64,000 nt of DNA from Trichostrongylus colubriformis (Eukaryota > Nematoda > Chromadorea > Rhabditida > Trichostrongylidae), in the NCBI GenBank assembly GCA_963978905.1, contig OZ022259.1:2852001-2916000 (forward strand), in the 5' to 3' direction. The translations under genes were made by a program, and so were the position numbers. Below are positions 30,724 to 44,400 of the stretch, in pieces; positions within the stretch are counted from its first letter, which is position 1, and each line of letters begins with the position of its first letter. The notes below the pieces were generated by a model. That model ran no database searches. It was not told the origin of the DNA and saw only the letters and a program-made list of their open reading frames with translations.

Positions 30724-31336
30724 TTAGGTTGTACCAAAAGCCTTGTAGGATTTTTTCGATCATCACTTTTCATTGTTATTCTTTCAACAAACGACACATA
30801 GGTAGATCGTTGATTCCCTCCTCCTAGACTCTTGATTCTGATCTGGAGAGTATGGCGGGTGGGGCAGAACATCTCAGCCGAGCTCCTTTAGCTTTGGCCT
30901 GTGTACTCTTTGCGACGTGGGAGTGGGCATCGTCATGGAGGAGGGTGACCGCGGACTCTCTTCGGCGCTTTTCTCGAACAGCGATGGGGAGCTGCTGAAG
31001 CTAGCGGGTGTATACGGCAGCGGTGACTGTCTCGCCTTGTACCAGCACCTCTTGGAAAAGCATTCCTTCCGGGTTCCAGAGGTGCACAGCCTGAGCGTGA
31101 TTTGCCTTCCATGTTTAATCTTGCCGTTGCTGAAGCTGATGAACCAGCAGCGCATGGTCTCGTAGCTCTCGTAGGCCAGCTTCCGTCGCTTTGGTGCCGC
31201 AGGACCACTCATAGTAGATGAGACCGCATGTCCGGTGGGTATCGACTATGGTATCGGACCGCCTAGATCTGTCTCGAGGTGAACACTAGTTATTGACGTT
31301 TTTGGAAAATTCCTACAAGACTTCTGGTCAACCTTA
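30724..31336 (-). mobile_element. Mariner family 1, internally deleted (613 bp)
   Basis: It starts TTAGGTTGTACC and ends TCAACCTTA with TA flanks. Minus-strand remnants include parts of the SYETMRCWFISFSNG and SRSPSSMTMP regions. It lies between the two ABCA genes. Confidence 0.82.
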
Positions 31337-32267
31337 TACAAACAACTTTGAGTTGCAATGACGAAAGATGTCGTTGGCACGTAAATTTGACGATGAAAGT
31401 CCAAGAGAGGGTAATAATTAACGGCAGCGATTGCGGTAATTCGGGCTGACGGTGAGAAAAGAACTGAAGATGGAGTAGAGATGCCTAGTAGTGTGCAGTG
31501 ATGAAAAACGGATTGAAACAGTCAGAGGCCCAACCTTCCCCCCTCACCGAATCCCACGACTGGACAAAAAAGTCTGAATCGGCTGAGAAGGACACTTCCT
31601 CCACAGCTCAAGAGCGCATTTTTACTGGGAATTCCGATGCATATAGTCCTCTTAGGCCCATAGTTTCACTTGGATGGATCACTCCAAGGTTTTCTAGCCA
31701 TACTTTTTTTATTACAGTCTTTGAAGTGCTACTACGGATTCACGTCGGTAGGGTTTCCAAACAGTCGTCTGAGGTCATAGCCTTCTTATCGAAATGTCGA
31801 AAATTGCAATGCAATATGCTATCAAAATATCATAAGAAAAGCTTAGAAGATTGACAGACTAAAAGAATGAAATTGTTTTGGGTGCGAAGATCGCTCCAGA
31901 AACCTGCCCATGCTCATTCACGCTTTACAATTTGTTGTGTCGTGGAGCAGTGATCGAAATCGATGAAGATCTATACAATATAGCTTTGGATGTTTGAAAA
32001 TTAGGTGATGGTAGTCAAAAATTTGAGTCAAAGCGGTAACGGCGATGCTGTTGCAGTACAGCGCTGTAGGGACCACCATGGGCATACAAACTTCTTCGGC
32101 TGAGTTTTTCGATGGGATGTCTGTAAGCAGTCAAAAAAAAAACGAAGGAAGAGTGTTACACGACTACTTGAAGAATTTTTACCAAAACATTGGAAATACT
32201 GCAACCAAAGATGCAGTGGCACCACTTTTGTACAAAAGGAAGGATAAGATAAGTGATAAAAAGTGAT
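31337..32267. other. Intergenic region after gene B stop
   Basis: AT-rich, includes the 3' UTR of gene B. No tRNA, repeat family or further coding sequence was recognised. Confidence 0.35.
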
Positions 32268-32435
32268 CTATGGATTTTCTTCTTTTCCAGATGGTGAACT
32301 TGCTTGCGCGAGCTGTATGAAGACTTCTTCAAAGGAGGACTGTGTCACGCAATAATCAACGACTCCAAGCGAAGAAGCTAACGTTTGGACGTCACGGAAA
32401 AGCTTTGACCATTGATGTGATTCAGATCTTGGGAT
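32268..32435 (-). CDS. Gene B terminal exon with stop codon
   Basis: The acceptor is GCATTTAG. IPRSESHQWSKLF leads to VTQSSFEEVFIQLAQ and a TAG stop at 32268-32270. This gives a normal ABCA C-terminus. No AATAAA signal was seen in the 270 bases beyond the stop. Confidence 0.88.
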   Translation of the reverse strand: MPRSESHQWSKLFRDVQTLASSLGVVDYCVTQSSFEEVFIQLAQASSPSGKEENP

Positions 32436-35400
32436 CTAAATGCGTAATTGAGATACCCTTTTATCCATCATAGTGGGTGCAGGGATGAGAATCGTTTTGC
32501 CAAGTCATTCTTTCCAAGTATTATAGCAAAACGACACGTCACTGGTGGATGTTTGAAAAATATACAAAAAAGGAATACTGAAGTGTAGGAACTTTTCTGC
32601 ACCTGCCATGTCAGGCTGAGTGTGAGGCTTTTTGGTGGAGTCTTCAGTACAGCTCCAGTGAAAGCTTTTGCAACAGCTTCAATGACCTTGTCGCGAGAGT
32701 CTACATCGGGAGCGACCATTGTTATCGTGTAATGCTTTCCAAACCTGCAGGCAGAGACATCGACTAACAGCAATCATCTGTCCTTCATTTTACAATTTTT
32801 CCACTATTTAACCCTCACAATTGTCCACAGATAAGAAAAACCAACTACTGCGCGGTCATACGTATCATATTGATCGCAAGTAAACGCATCACGATGGAAT
32901 GGACTGAAAGTTCCTGTTACCACCTCACCAGACATTTTAAACTTTTTGCGAATGCCCAATTGCGTGAATGTTCCAGGAAGAGTTTTGAAAACCGATAAGT
33001 TAACTACATATATAAAAGTGTTCATTATATGTAATAATATCAGCGAGCCTTAAGATCAGCGAATATCTGCAAAAAATGAAATATCCAAAAAGCGAGATAA
33101 CTTACTTTGATTTCAACTGCTGACTAGTTCCGATAGCTCTTATTCGGCCTTCTCGAAGGATTGCAATTCGACTGCATAACGCTTCACACTCGTCCATACT
33201 GTGGGAGGTCAGCAGCATGGCTGACTGTGAGCCTTCTCGCATCATCGACAATATTTCCCAAATTTCACGACGTGCCTTAACCGAACAAGAATATTATTGT
33301 TTGAAAATTCCAAAAGCTATAGGGAAACCAATCGATACTATAAGATTGCACAAACTTCGGACCACTTTGACCAACTTTTACTTTCTATTTTTTTGCTATT
33401 CACCTTTACATTCACTCAACGTGATATGCACTACAACTATCTACAACATATATGTACAGTGTGTCCCAAAAGTATAGGTCCACCCTATTTTTCATCCATA
33501 TCCCCAGAATGGACCAGTGATTCCTTTCCAAATTTTTATCTGTGGTGCCTGATCACTGAAGCGATCAAACGCCTGAGTAAAATTGGAGACATAAAATTGC
33601 AGAATTTTATATGCTTTTTTTTCTCAAAAAAAGGGTGTCCCAAAAGTATAGGTCCAGTCAGTCTTTCCGCCTTGCTTCCATTGAAAGGTAAGTTGTGAAG
33701 TAGATCTGCTGACGCATCCTTCTGAGATTTACTCTACAGTGCCATGCCATGCGGTACGCATTTATCCGAGTACGAAAAAGGGCAAATTCTGGCCTACAAG
33801 GATGTAGGACTCAGCAATCGCAAAGTTTATAAGAAGATGGGCCTATCCCCTAACTTGATCAACAGTTTCTGTCGCAACATGGACCTGTACGGAACGAAAA
33901 AGAGAAGTGGAAGACCGCAGAAGCTTTCTGAAAGGCAGAAGCGTCGGATCGCCAGCGCTGCGTCCAATTCCAGAAAGGGTGTTTGTCGGCTGTGCAGGGA
34001 ACTGGCACCTAATGTATGTATTTACCGCTGTTTATATGGTAGTAAATTACTTTCTAGAACGTCCTGATATGCCCTGGAATCCATACGATGCGTGATGAAT
34101 AGTATCCTGCTCTTACCAAAGCGAGAGAAGGCGGCACAAACCATAACATTACCACCAGTAAGTCCGCGCCTCGAGAAGTGGCGCGGCTCCTTCCTCAAAT
34201 CGTTCCAATGACTTGCCAAGCCATCGGGTTCATCCAATTTGGGCTTTTCTCACCAAAAAAATACCGGCAACGCTATTACTGATACGCCGTGAACTACACT
34301 ACGTCAATAATGTAACCCTGCAGGCTACCTCATCCCATTGATGCGTCCAGCTGACATTTTACTTGGCAAAATGGATTCGAGCCTCTTCGTACGCCCTCGT
34401 GAGGTATGGCGTGAACGAGAACCGTCTTCGCTCGGTGAGGAGACGACTTGAGCAGACGGTGCACAGTGCTTTTTGATACAGTAGGTGCCAGTTCCCTGCA
34501 CAGCCGACAAACACCCTTTCTGAAATTGGACGCAGCGTTGAGGATCCGACGCTTCTGCCTCTCAGAACCCTTCTGCAGCCTTCCACTTCTCTTTTTCGTT
34601 CCGTACAGGTCCATGGTGCGACAAAAGGTGCTGATAAAGTTGTGGGATAGGCCCATCTTCTCAGAAATTTTGCGATTGCTGAGTCCCACATCCTTGTAGG
34701 CCAGAATTTGTCCTTTTTCGTACTCGAATAAGTGCGTACCGCGTGGCATGGTACTGTAGAGTAAATCTCAGAAGGATGCGTCAGTAGATCTACTTCACAA
34801 CTTACCTTTCAATAAGGCGGAAAGACTGAGTGGACCTATACTTTTGAGACACCCCTGTTTTTGAGAAAAAAAAGCAAATGAAATTTTGCAATTCTATGAC
34901 TCCAATTTTACTTAGGCGTTTGATCGCTTTAGTGATCAGGCACCACAGATAAAAATTTGGAAAGGAATCACTGATCTATTCTAGGGATATGGATGAAAAA
35001 TAGGGTGGACCTATACTTTTGGGACACACTATATTTCAACGCAGTGCGGGCTGTTAGATTTCCCCTTCTGTGGAGCTCCACAGACTTCTGCAAAGAAAGG
35101 CTGGATGTAGGTTTTATATTTGGTTAGTTGGTCATTTTTTCTTCAAGAGCGAAGCGAGAGCAGACTACATAAGTGGTGTACCTTGGTCAATTTTCGTTCT
35201 CTATTTTTTGCTATTTCACCTTATGATCATTCCACATATCGTCAACGGAACGAGAGCTGTTCGGTACTCCTCCCTTGGAACTTCGCAAGTTTCTGGTCAA
35301 AGAAAGACTGGATGTCGGTTTTAATATAGCCTTGGTTAATTTGTCATTGTTTCTTCAAGATCGAAGAGACAGCAGGCTACATAAGTGGTGGTCCGTTAGC

Positions 35401-38400
35401 GCCTGGCTAGGACTAAACGATGGACTAGGAAAGAATGCCCTAGCGATAATCCCCGATTTTTGTGACTTTTTCCCAACGGAGGTAAAGCGTCAGAGCGCAC
35501 AGATGAAAATTTTGTTGGAAGTAAGCACTTGAAAGGGCTTCACCTTCACCTAGTCGCGGTGCTCTACCTCAATGTAGTGCCACAGATGAGCGCGACTTTG
35601 TAAGCATGAGCTTGAATGGGGCTGATCACATTGTGAAATTACGCGATATAGACTTCTTAGAATCGGTTGGCCATCGATTGGCCTGCTATTTGTGCATTAG
35701 ATAATGTTACCATGCAATTCGCTCAGTACTGTGCAATTGTTCAACTGGTTGGAACTATATTCCACTATAGGAAAATCAGTCATGTGTATCCCGCGCTAAG
35801 CCTCTTCTAAACATTACACCATTTGATTGCCCCTCAGGTTGTGCTACTTTACAAACTTGGTTTTCCAAAACAATTCGATGATTTCCGGCAATTGCTTCGA
35901 ATCAGCCCAAAAAATTTTCAAAACCGATCCGCTGGAGTAATGGTGGAACGGTAAAAAGAGATAGTGATAGGGATGAGGATATATCACTTCTTCAACATTA
36001 TGCTGAAAATTTTTTTCGAAATAATGTCGACTGGCCTTCAAGAGCAGGAACATGAAATTCAATCTGTTCAATCTGAATAGCAATCAGAGCTGAAGCGAAT
36101 AGAGTCTTTGATAGAGCAGAAAGATCCATTAGACTGATGCATTAATAGTAAACAGAGAGTTTAAGAGATAGAATTTTTGTTTTTGATAAAAACGAGGGCT
36201 ATCGAAAAAGGCAATTTGAAAGCAGAATGGAGCGACTCTCAGCTCATTTAATTGGTGGAATTTAGAAGAGGTCGCGGCTGAGCATGGTGCCTACGATTGA
36301 CTGATTTTTCCGAAATGAAATATAATTTCCTGGTTGTAAACTTTGTTATGCCTCACGAGGTTTTCATGTGGAACCTTTATTTGTGGCCCAATGTTTCGAC
36401 CGTTTCGTCTACTTAAGATGCCTGAAAATTGCTTGAAATTTTTGAATTGTACAGTACCGCTCTTCGTTTCTGATAATCCACGGATCGCGTACGAAAAATC
36501 TGTCGCAATCCGTGTTTTTGCCATAACTATACCAGAAGCGATTCAACTCCTTTGAAAAATGGACCTGTGGCTAGAGCTCGTCAAGACGAATTTCCCTCCC
36601 TTTTTTCACTGTATTGATTGACCTTTTACACGTATACTATTGTAGGCTGTGTCTCGTATCTGGCATTGTGAACAGATCATTGAAGCATTCACAGCGGCAT
36701 CGGTTAGTTGCATAAGCAAAACGTGATAATTTTATAAAAACAAGGCGAATTTAGAGAATATTTGAAAGTTACTTACTTCGTGTAGTGTTGCTGTTGGAAA
36801 AAAACGTTTGTATATGTGGCTTGTTTTTTTTTAAATTCGTCTCAGATCAGGTGTGAAATTTTGAAAAAAGGGTCTTTCAGATTTAAATTTAGCAGAACCA
36901 TCCATGAATGGGATCAAAATGATCAAATAATCGTGCTCTTGTCGAATATTTTGACATTTCTTGTTTCCAAATGCCTAAACCAAACTTTCAACTTAAAGAC
37001 AGTGTTTGGGATAATGTGGGTAACAGGGAATCCCATAAGGAGGCATTGAGTGGAAAACTACGGGTCTGAAAGGCTTATGCATGGCGAAATCCCCCGCGGA
37101 AGGCGCCCCCTTGAGCTGTGGCGGAGGCGGCCTCGTTAGGACAAGCCGCCTTGGTTTAGGGCAGCCCGCCTCCAGGCGACGTGATTAGTGGTTGGTCACA
37201 GTGAGGTTGGTCAAGGAGATCGGCAGGATTGAAAGTATAGCGCGCTTTCTCACTTTTAGCTTGAAGCTCACTGCATGAAAATAGATGCTGTCGCATTTCC
37301 GAACATCCCTTCATGTTTACGTCTTGGTAATGCCATTGGAAAACCTATGCGGACTAACCGCCTCTTGACGGAAAGGTCGTACGCGCCTAGAACCAGCGGT
37401 GGGAAGGGGTTCTATTTCTCGGGTTTTTGGCCATTTCCATCCGTTTTTTCTCCGCTGTCCTGTTGCTAGACATCTCAGCTTTCATATTCACTACTTCTTT
37501 AACTTTTCGTCCGGATTTTCCCGAAAGCTGCCTTTAAGTGGAGAGTTTACGATGCCGTCATGCCCGCAAGTACTTTCTCGCATCTCGGAGAGTCAATTTT
37601 CCAGTTTTCTCGAAAGTGTAGATAATCAGACAGAGAAAAACGAACTTTCTCTAAATAGGGGAATTAGTCCTGACGAGTTCTAGCCACCGGTTTATTTTGA
37701 CACCAATTGGATCGCCTCTGGTATAGTTATGACACAAACACAAATTGCGACAGATATTTCTGACGCAATCAGTGGATTTAGCAGAAGTTAGGAGTGGTAT
37801 TGTGAATTCTCGAACAAGCGGCTCTCCTATTACGGGATGTTCGGGAGCTTGCCCAAAATGATGTCGAAAATGCTAGAGGGGAGCAGGCGCTTGTTTGAGT
37901 ACTTTACCAACCAAGAGCTTCAAGCCATTTTCAGGCCTCTGAAGAAGAAGAATAGGTCGGAACGTTGATCCACGAATAGAGTTTCACTTCAAAACCTCGT
38001 GTGGCGTAAAACCACAATCGACAAGTAATGCCGAGGTTACAAGGAGGAAGAACTTGGAGACTATAATGTTCTGATTTACTGACGGTTTGACTATTTTGTC
38101 GATAGGACCAACTTTGCTAGCCTAAAAAGAAAAAAAATTGAAGAGTCTTTAAATTGAACAGATCAATCTCTAGCGCAGATTAGACTTTTTCAAATAATAC
38201 ATGACAAATCGCCCAAACTTACAGACCCATACAAAAAGATTTGTTTGGAAAAGTGGAACATCGCTTATGAAATGACATACATCATTTATTTGGCGAAGTG
38301 TGTCTGTTGGTTTACGTCTATGTATGTGTTTGCGTGCATTGGACCGAGAACAATCAGCAACTCCTGCCGAAGCAATGGTTAGACCTTCATTTTCACAAAT

Positions 38401-41400
38401 GATCTATAGGTAGCGAGGCGATTCTATTAGCCCTTGAATTGCCAGTGTACCAACTTTTCTCTTACGATGAAGCCGATGTAGTCCCTGCCTCTTGTAATGT
38501 GATTCATACCAGTGACAGCTTTTGTATTACATCCTAGCAGATAAAGCACCTCCTAGCAGGCTTTACATCCTCGCAGATTGGTAAGTGAATCCTAAATACC
38601 TATAGCCTTTGTGATGCCATTTCAAAAGATTTCTAGTCGAATATGCATATGCCAATATCAGACATGTCAATAACTGATCACCTGATCAGCCAGAATTGTT
38701 TGGTGGGTAGCCATTTACGAATTCTGCGTGATTCTACAAAATCCACAATAGTGATAGATAAAAAAAATAAAACAAGTGCGAACCTTCGGATCGATCCCAG
38801 CCGTCGGCTCATCCAGAAGGATAATTCGAGTTGGCGCGAGCAGCGCTAAGCCGGCACTGATTTTACGACGTTGTCCGCCACTACAATTTTAATGCTACAC
38901 TCGTATAACAATAAAAACTAACGACAGTGCGAAAAACAGTATTGAAATACAATGTAGTGTAAGTTTGATCGCATTTGTTGTTAATCACTAGAAAACTTGG
39001 TGAACCAGGTGAAGACTGCGAACGTGCTCTTGTTATACAGAGGTGCCAAAAAGTCACTTCGCTCATGGCCCACGTCCATCAAATATGCGAAGCACAGAGT
39101 AATGAAGGAGATGAAGAGAATTCGGTAATATGTTCTCAAAATGATCCTTGATAAGCGGAAGCGACTGCAGTCAACCAGTTCCACCTACACCGTCTCTGCC
39201 GGTGCCATCGAGTTCACGAGCACCTGTGGCATCAAAGTCTATGTAAAACAGCAATGATAACAACCGTAGTGGATTTCCCGTGGAAGGCTTTCTGAAAACT
39301 GTCGCTCTGGTTCCAGAGGCCACTGGCGTCTTGGTGCTCGGGCTACGTTGCAACGATCAGTATTGACATTTTTCATGTCTCAAACCTGTTTCTGGGGATT
39401 TTTTGTGGTATTGGCACGTACGACTACGTGAAAACAAAGAGGGAAGAAAACCTAGAAATAAAAGGAATATACATGTGCGCCACACAATATGAACCTGTCG
39501 ACTACACAGGAATTGCAGACTTTATGGGGCACTGCTACGGTGGTTTTGATCTTACCTCGAAGGTTGGCAAATGAGTGTAAAATGTTCTGGCTATGTGTCG
39601 TCGCCTAGGAGTTGTACTTCCGGAGTTCCTCGAGGGGGTAGTCTGTCTCTGCTGCTATTTCTCTTGTACACTTGTGATCTTGTGAACAATATTAAGATTC
39701 ACAGTGGAGATTATGTTGCTGCCTACGCTGACGACACTAAGGTTTCCGCCGCCTTTAACGAAGATAGCAGAGATGGAGCTCAAAGGTTATTGAATCAGTC
39801 CGTCGCAAATATGGTCAACTGGTGTGCTAAATGGTGCCTGACAATCAATCTCAATAAAACGCACTTACTCTCGTTAGGGTCACCGGAACTCGAGATCCGC
39901 TTTCCTGATGGCGGTTTAGTCACGCAGCTCAGTTCCATCAAAGATCTCGGCATCACGATACCTAATGACATGAAGTGGGGTTCCCACATCGACGACGTCT
40001 CAAATAAAGGGCTCAAGCTAGTACACCTGCTTTTCAGAAATATTCACCCCTTTGACGCCATATTATGGATCAAGCTTCATAAAATATATGTTCTCCCTGT
40101 CGTCGAATACTGTGCTCTGTTTGGAGCCCTTCTCTTGCTAAGGATATCCACAAAATTGAGAAAGTTCAGAAAGTTTTCACTCGCGTACTTTTCTACAGGG
40201 CTTTTCCAGATAGGAACTACCCCCTTATCCTGCCCTCCTACCAGGCACGCCTACAAAAACTGAATATGAAAAGCCTCTTTTACAAATGCATACAATTCGA
40301 TTTAATTTTAGCATTCAAGCTTTTGAAGGGTGAACTCCGTGTTAAGCCGTCCAGGTACTGGACCTTTCGACCGACGTGTGGGCGAACAGGTGCCTTCCGT
40401 ATCTACAACCTCAAGATGAGCAAGTAGAGACGTGAACTCAGAACTAATTCTTTCATAATTCGCACGACAAAACGGCTGGAGCGGCCGCCTCCTTATCTTC
40501 TTGGGCTCAATACTTCAAAAGAATTCGAAAACAACATCAAAAAGGTCAACGTACTAGACATTTTGGGGAACGCCGATGTCTCTTGATTCTGCTATCCCTC
40601 GTTACTCAGCAGTGTCGTTTTTGACTGTAGTAGCTTACCAGTCCTTCGGCCCGCTTTGTATAGAGTGATCCCATTCCTGCTCCGGTAGGAATAGTGAAAG
40701 AACTCAGTCAACTCTCCATGGCTCTCATCACTTTTACACTGTTGGTCTTCCATAAAAATCCAAGGCGGCTGTCGATGCTTACTAGGATACCAATAGTCGC
40801 TTATGACACCTACCCGGCTTACCGTTTCCACGTGGGTGGTCGGTATATCCGTGTCTCGAATTCTCGGTAAGCTCACATGACTCCGTCTGCGGCTGGAGGG
40901 CATCATTGCCGGCTGATGCGAGTCTGTGTCATAAGATTAAATTCAGCTGTGTGCAAGATGACTTTTCGCCAAGACTTTTCTACTTTTCTACTTGGACCAT
41001 TCAATAACTCAATACTGTCTCTTCTTCACTGTCTCATCTCTTCATCATAGCATCACTGCAATGCGGACCGCTTGACTGGTAAGCTCATTCATCCTTTCTA
41101 TATTCGTACTAAGTTCTTTACAGTCTATGCGATCCTCACGTTGGCGTTGGTTCTCTTCTGATCTCTCGCTCTTTGTGGCGGAGCAGTTACGTTCATCTTG
41201 CTTTATGCTTTACAATTTGTTTTAATTCTCATGTCTTTGTTAGATTTGTTTAAGTTCATGCTAGCTGCTACCTCTAACCAGGAAGCGCTTTTTAATTCCC
41301 ATGGAACTTCGAATAGGGATCCCCACAGATCGATAGAGCTTCGAACGCTGATTACAAATGTGGAAACTGGAAGTGCTACGGGCTGTTCGGAAGCGAGTTA

Positions 41401-44400
41401 GGGGTCAAAATTTACCTGTGATGTCTCGTTGGCGAGGCTTTTCCCCATCTGCACAGCCGTTGCTGAGATAGATAAGGCCACCGTGGCTGAAAGGTAGTGT
41501 TGCGGATCTGCAGGACGAGGGTCGAGGGTTTGCCCGCCGCCTGTGAATATTTTTGTTAGCATTCTGTGTTTGATGGCCAGAAAGTGCTTTTCTTCCACTT
41601 CTGAACCTTTCCTTGTACTGGTACCTATGTCACCCATCATTTACTCTGCTACTTTATTTATAACTACTAACAATACTCACAAGGAAAGCATATCAGGTCG
41701 AAGTGACTCCCATACCACACGAATTAGGCGAATTAAACGTGGTTGCGTAAAAAGATTATGATATTTGCGCACAGGGGGTTGAATTACCCCTCTGTGCCAA
41801 ATTTCAGCCAAATCCAGCATTTGGTCCAATTTCGGAAAATTAGAGGTGCGCAGGGGGTAAACTGGTAGTTTTTGAATTTCCTTCTACAAAAATCCTGGAA
41901 CCTGAAAACGATAACCTACACATACTTGTTGCACTTGCCCATCGCACTGAACGTACGAAACAAGCGTCAAATAAGAGCATTTCCTCGGCAATGGTTAACG
42001 ACTTCTCCTTTGTTCATTGTGCTGTGCTGCCATAGCCCGAAATTGGGTCAAGTTCTCGAATGGGCTAATAAACTTGCCACTTGGGGTAATTTGACCCCCT
42101 GAACACGGAACACTGGTTTTGCACGAGTAGGACTGGCTCGCGCGTTAGGCCGCGGTCATACTTTGCGTTGTCTGCGGCAGGGCGTGGCCGCGTATCTTGC
42201 GTCTCCACACTGCCTCGTTGCCTGCGTCATCTCTGCACCTCCCCCGTGCCACTCTCTCTCGCTGCCTGTGAGAGAGAGTGGCACGGGGGAGGTGCAGAGA
42301 TGACGCAGGCAACGAGGCAGAGTGGAGACGCAAGATACGCGGCCACGCCCTGCCGCAGACAACGCAAAGTATGACCGCGGCCTTATGGGCTTCCGAACGT
42401 ACTATTCTTCATTCAAGTAAACGTGTAGACAATGAAACACAAAATGCAAAAAAAATCTCCACCGGCGAGGAGCAACACAACACCCCTAGGCTGCAGATCC
42501 GGAACACTGCCAGCAAGCCACGGTGGCCGTTGATAGCTTAACAACGGTCGTGCTGACGGCAAGGGCCTCGCCAATGACGTATCACAGGCACTAATTTTGA
42601 CCCCTCCTAACTTGCTTCGGAGCAGCCCGTGGCACTTTTGGTTTTAACAGTCGTAATCAGCGTTCGAAGCTCTATCGATTGATAGGGGGCCCTATTCAAA
42701 GTTCCATAGGAAGTTGAAAGCCCTTCCTGGTAAGTGCCTTTTGCCTGACTTGTTATAGCGCGTCTTCTGGGCGCACAATGAATAAATAAATGAATTTTGA
42801 ATAGTTTAGTGTTGAAATGATTTCTTCTGCTTTCCCCATGCGACCAATTCGAATACATTACTGCTTTTGATGCAGCCCATGTTTCTCGGCCAACATTATA
42901 CTGAGCGATCTCACGCCCAAATAGAGAAGCATAAAATGTAGGGTTACGAGTTGTCATCAAGCACTGTACCAGATTGCATGGTAGTTGATATGCCCCACTA
43001 CCCATCAGTTAGGGTTACCTAGATGATACCGATGTGGCAACCTCACTTGGCATACTGTACAATATTCACCTACCAGTTGCTTGCAACTTTTTTCAGCGCA
43101 CCTTTTTCGACCTAATTTTCTGGTATACTGTCCCTTCAGATGATACCAGCAGAAGATCGTTGTATATCCCGGATGAAACCCAAATTGTTCCATACACGAT
43201 AACACGCTGCAGCCACCACTTGCCTTCAAAAATAGATGCGCGATACGAGCTCGCCATGAACCTTGTTATTCCTCATTTTCGTCACTTTTCGAATTTCTTG
43301 TCGATTCTTGTACTAAACGATAGCACCCTGCCCCATATCCATCACACGAATTACTTTGTTTACCTGCAATACCGCAGCAACTTATCGGCATTACCCGCCA
43401 TACCGACGTTCCGGAGAACAAGCTCTGCTACATCATGCGGATCAGGGAAACCATGCATGCGAGCAAGAATCTGAAAAAAGTGAATTACTCAGCAAGATTG
43501 CAAAGGACTTGTGCAAGGAGAAAACTTCTAAGCCGCATGCAAAGTTTCACGCGAAAAATGTGCTATTCGGAAAACCCACAATTGTGCTCGCATATAATAG
43601 TTGTGTATAGGCAATGTTCGGTGCATCAGATTCCGTAAAACTTTCTTTTATTGGCTAGTTCAGACTTTATCAGAGGTCAGACTTCATCAGAGGTCGTTAA
43701 TTGCTGTCACACCGGACATCATCAATAAATGCCAACGGTCTGCTGTCAATCCAAAGCACAACGAACTCAGCATCATTTGCTTTGCGAACATCATAGGCGT
43801 CAACGTACCGCGCTGCATAACACTATTAGTGTCATCGGTCGCAAGGTCAAAAGGCGCAGCTCCGCGATTTTGCCTTAGGCGCTCCTTATCAGCCTTTGTC
43901 AGTTGTAAGTTTGCATCACCTACCCTTCAAGTCCCCGTACAACCCCCTAGATCAATTGTAAAAATCGGGAAGGATAATAATGTATGAATCCTTTTATACA
44001 TTGCAAAGCCAAAGCCAAACTTTGTGATTCTGTTACTTCCCTACTTCTCACGCGATTCCACTTCACGTTTTCACTATGGTCGACTACAAGATCATGGATC
44101 GCAATTCGAATTCCAGAGGACACGAAATCTGTGGTCAACCTCAAAATTATGACTGAAGCATGGGCAACGACGGCTTTTTCAATTCAGTAGTGTTGTATGC
44201 CCCAGAACAGGGTGACGTAGGAAAGACACGGCTTTTTGTAGAATTTCAAGAAAAGGAACTACAACACGCAAAAACATCTACACAATGTCGTTTCGTGGGT
44301 CACCGCCAAGTTACCAGCGGAATTTGGGTTTCATGACTTGGATGATAGGGCCGCTAACAATAAAAGCGAGGAACCGGCTATGTTGGATATGATATGAGTG

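Noticed and set aside
42148..42382. Palindrome considered as a sequencing or assembly chimera
   Set aside because: It has a clean TTA duplication, and related ends occur at several other loci, which fits a genuine MITE.
43600..44190. Open stretches on both strands between gene B exons (for example near 43720-43920, minus)
   Set aside because: No family resemblance. The flanking exons join in phase without them, so they are taken as intron sequence.
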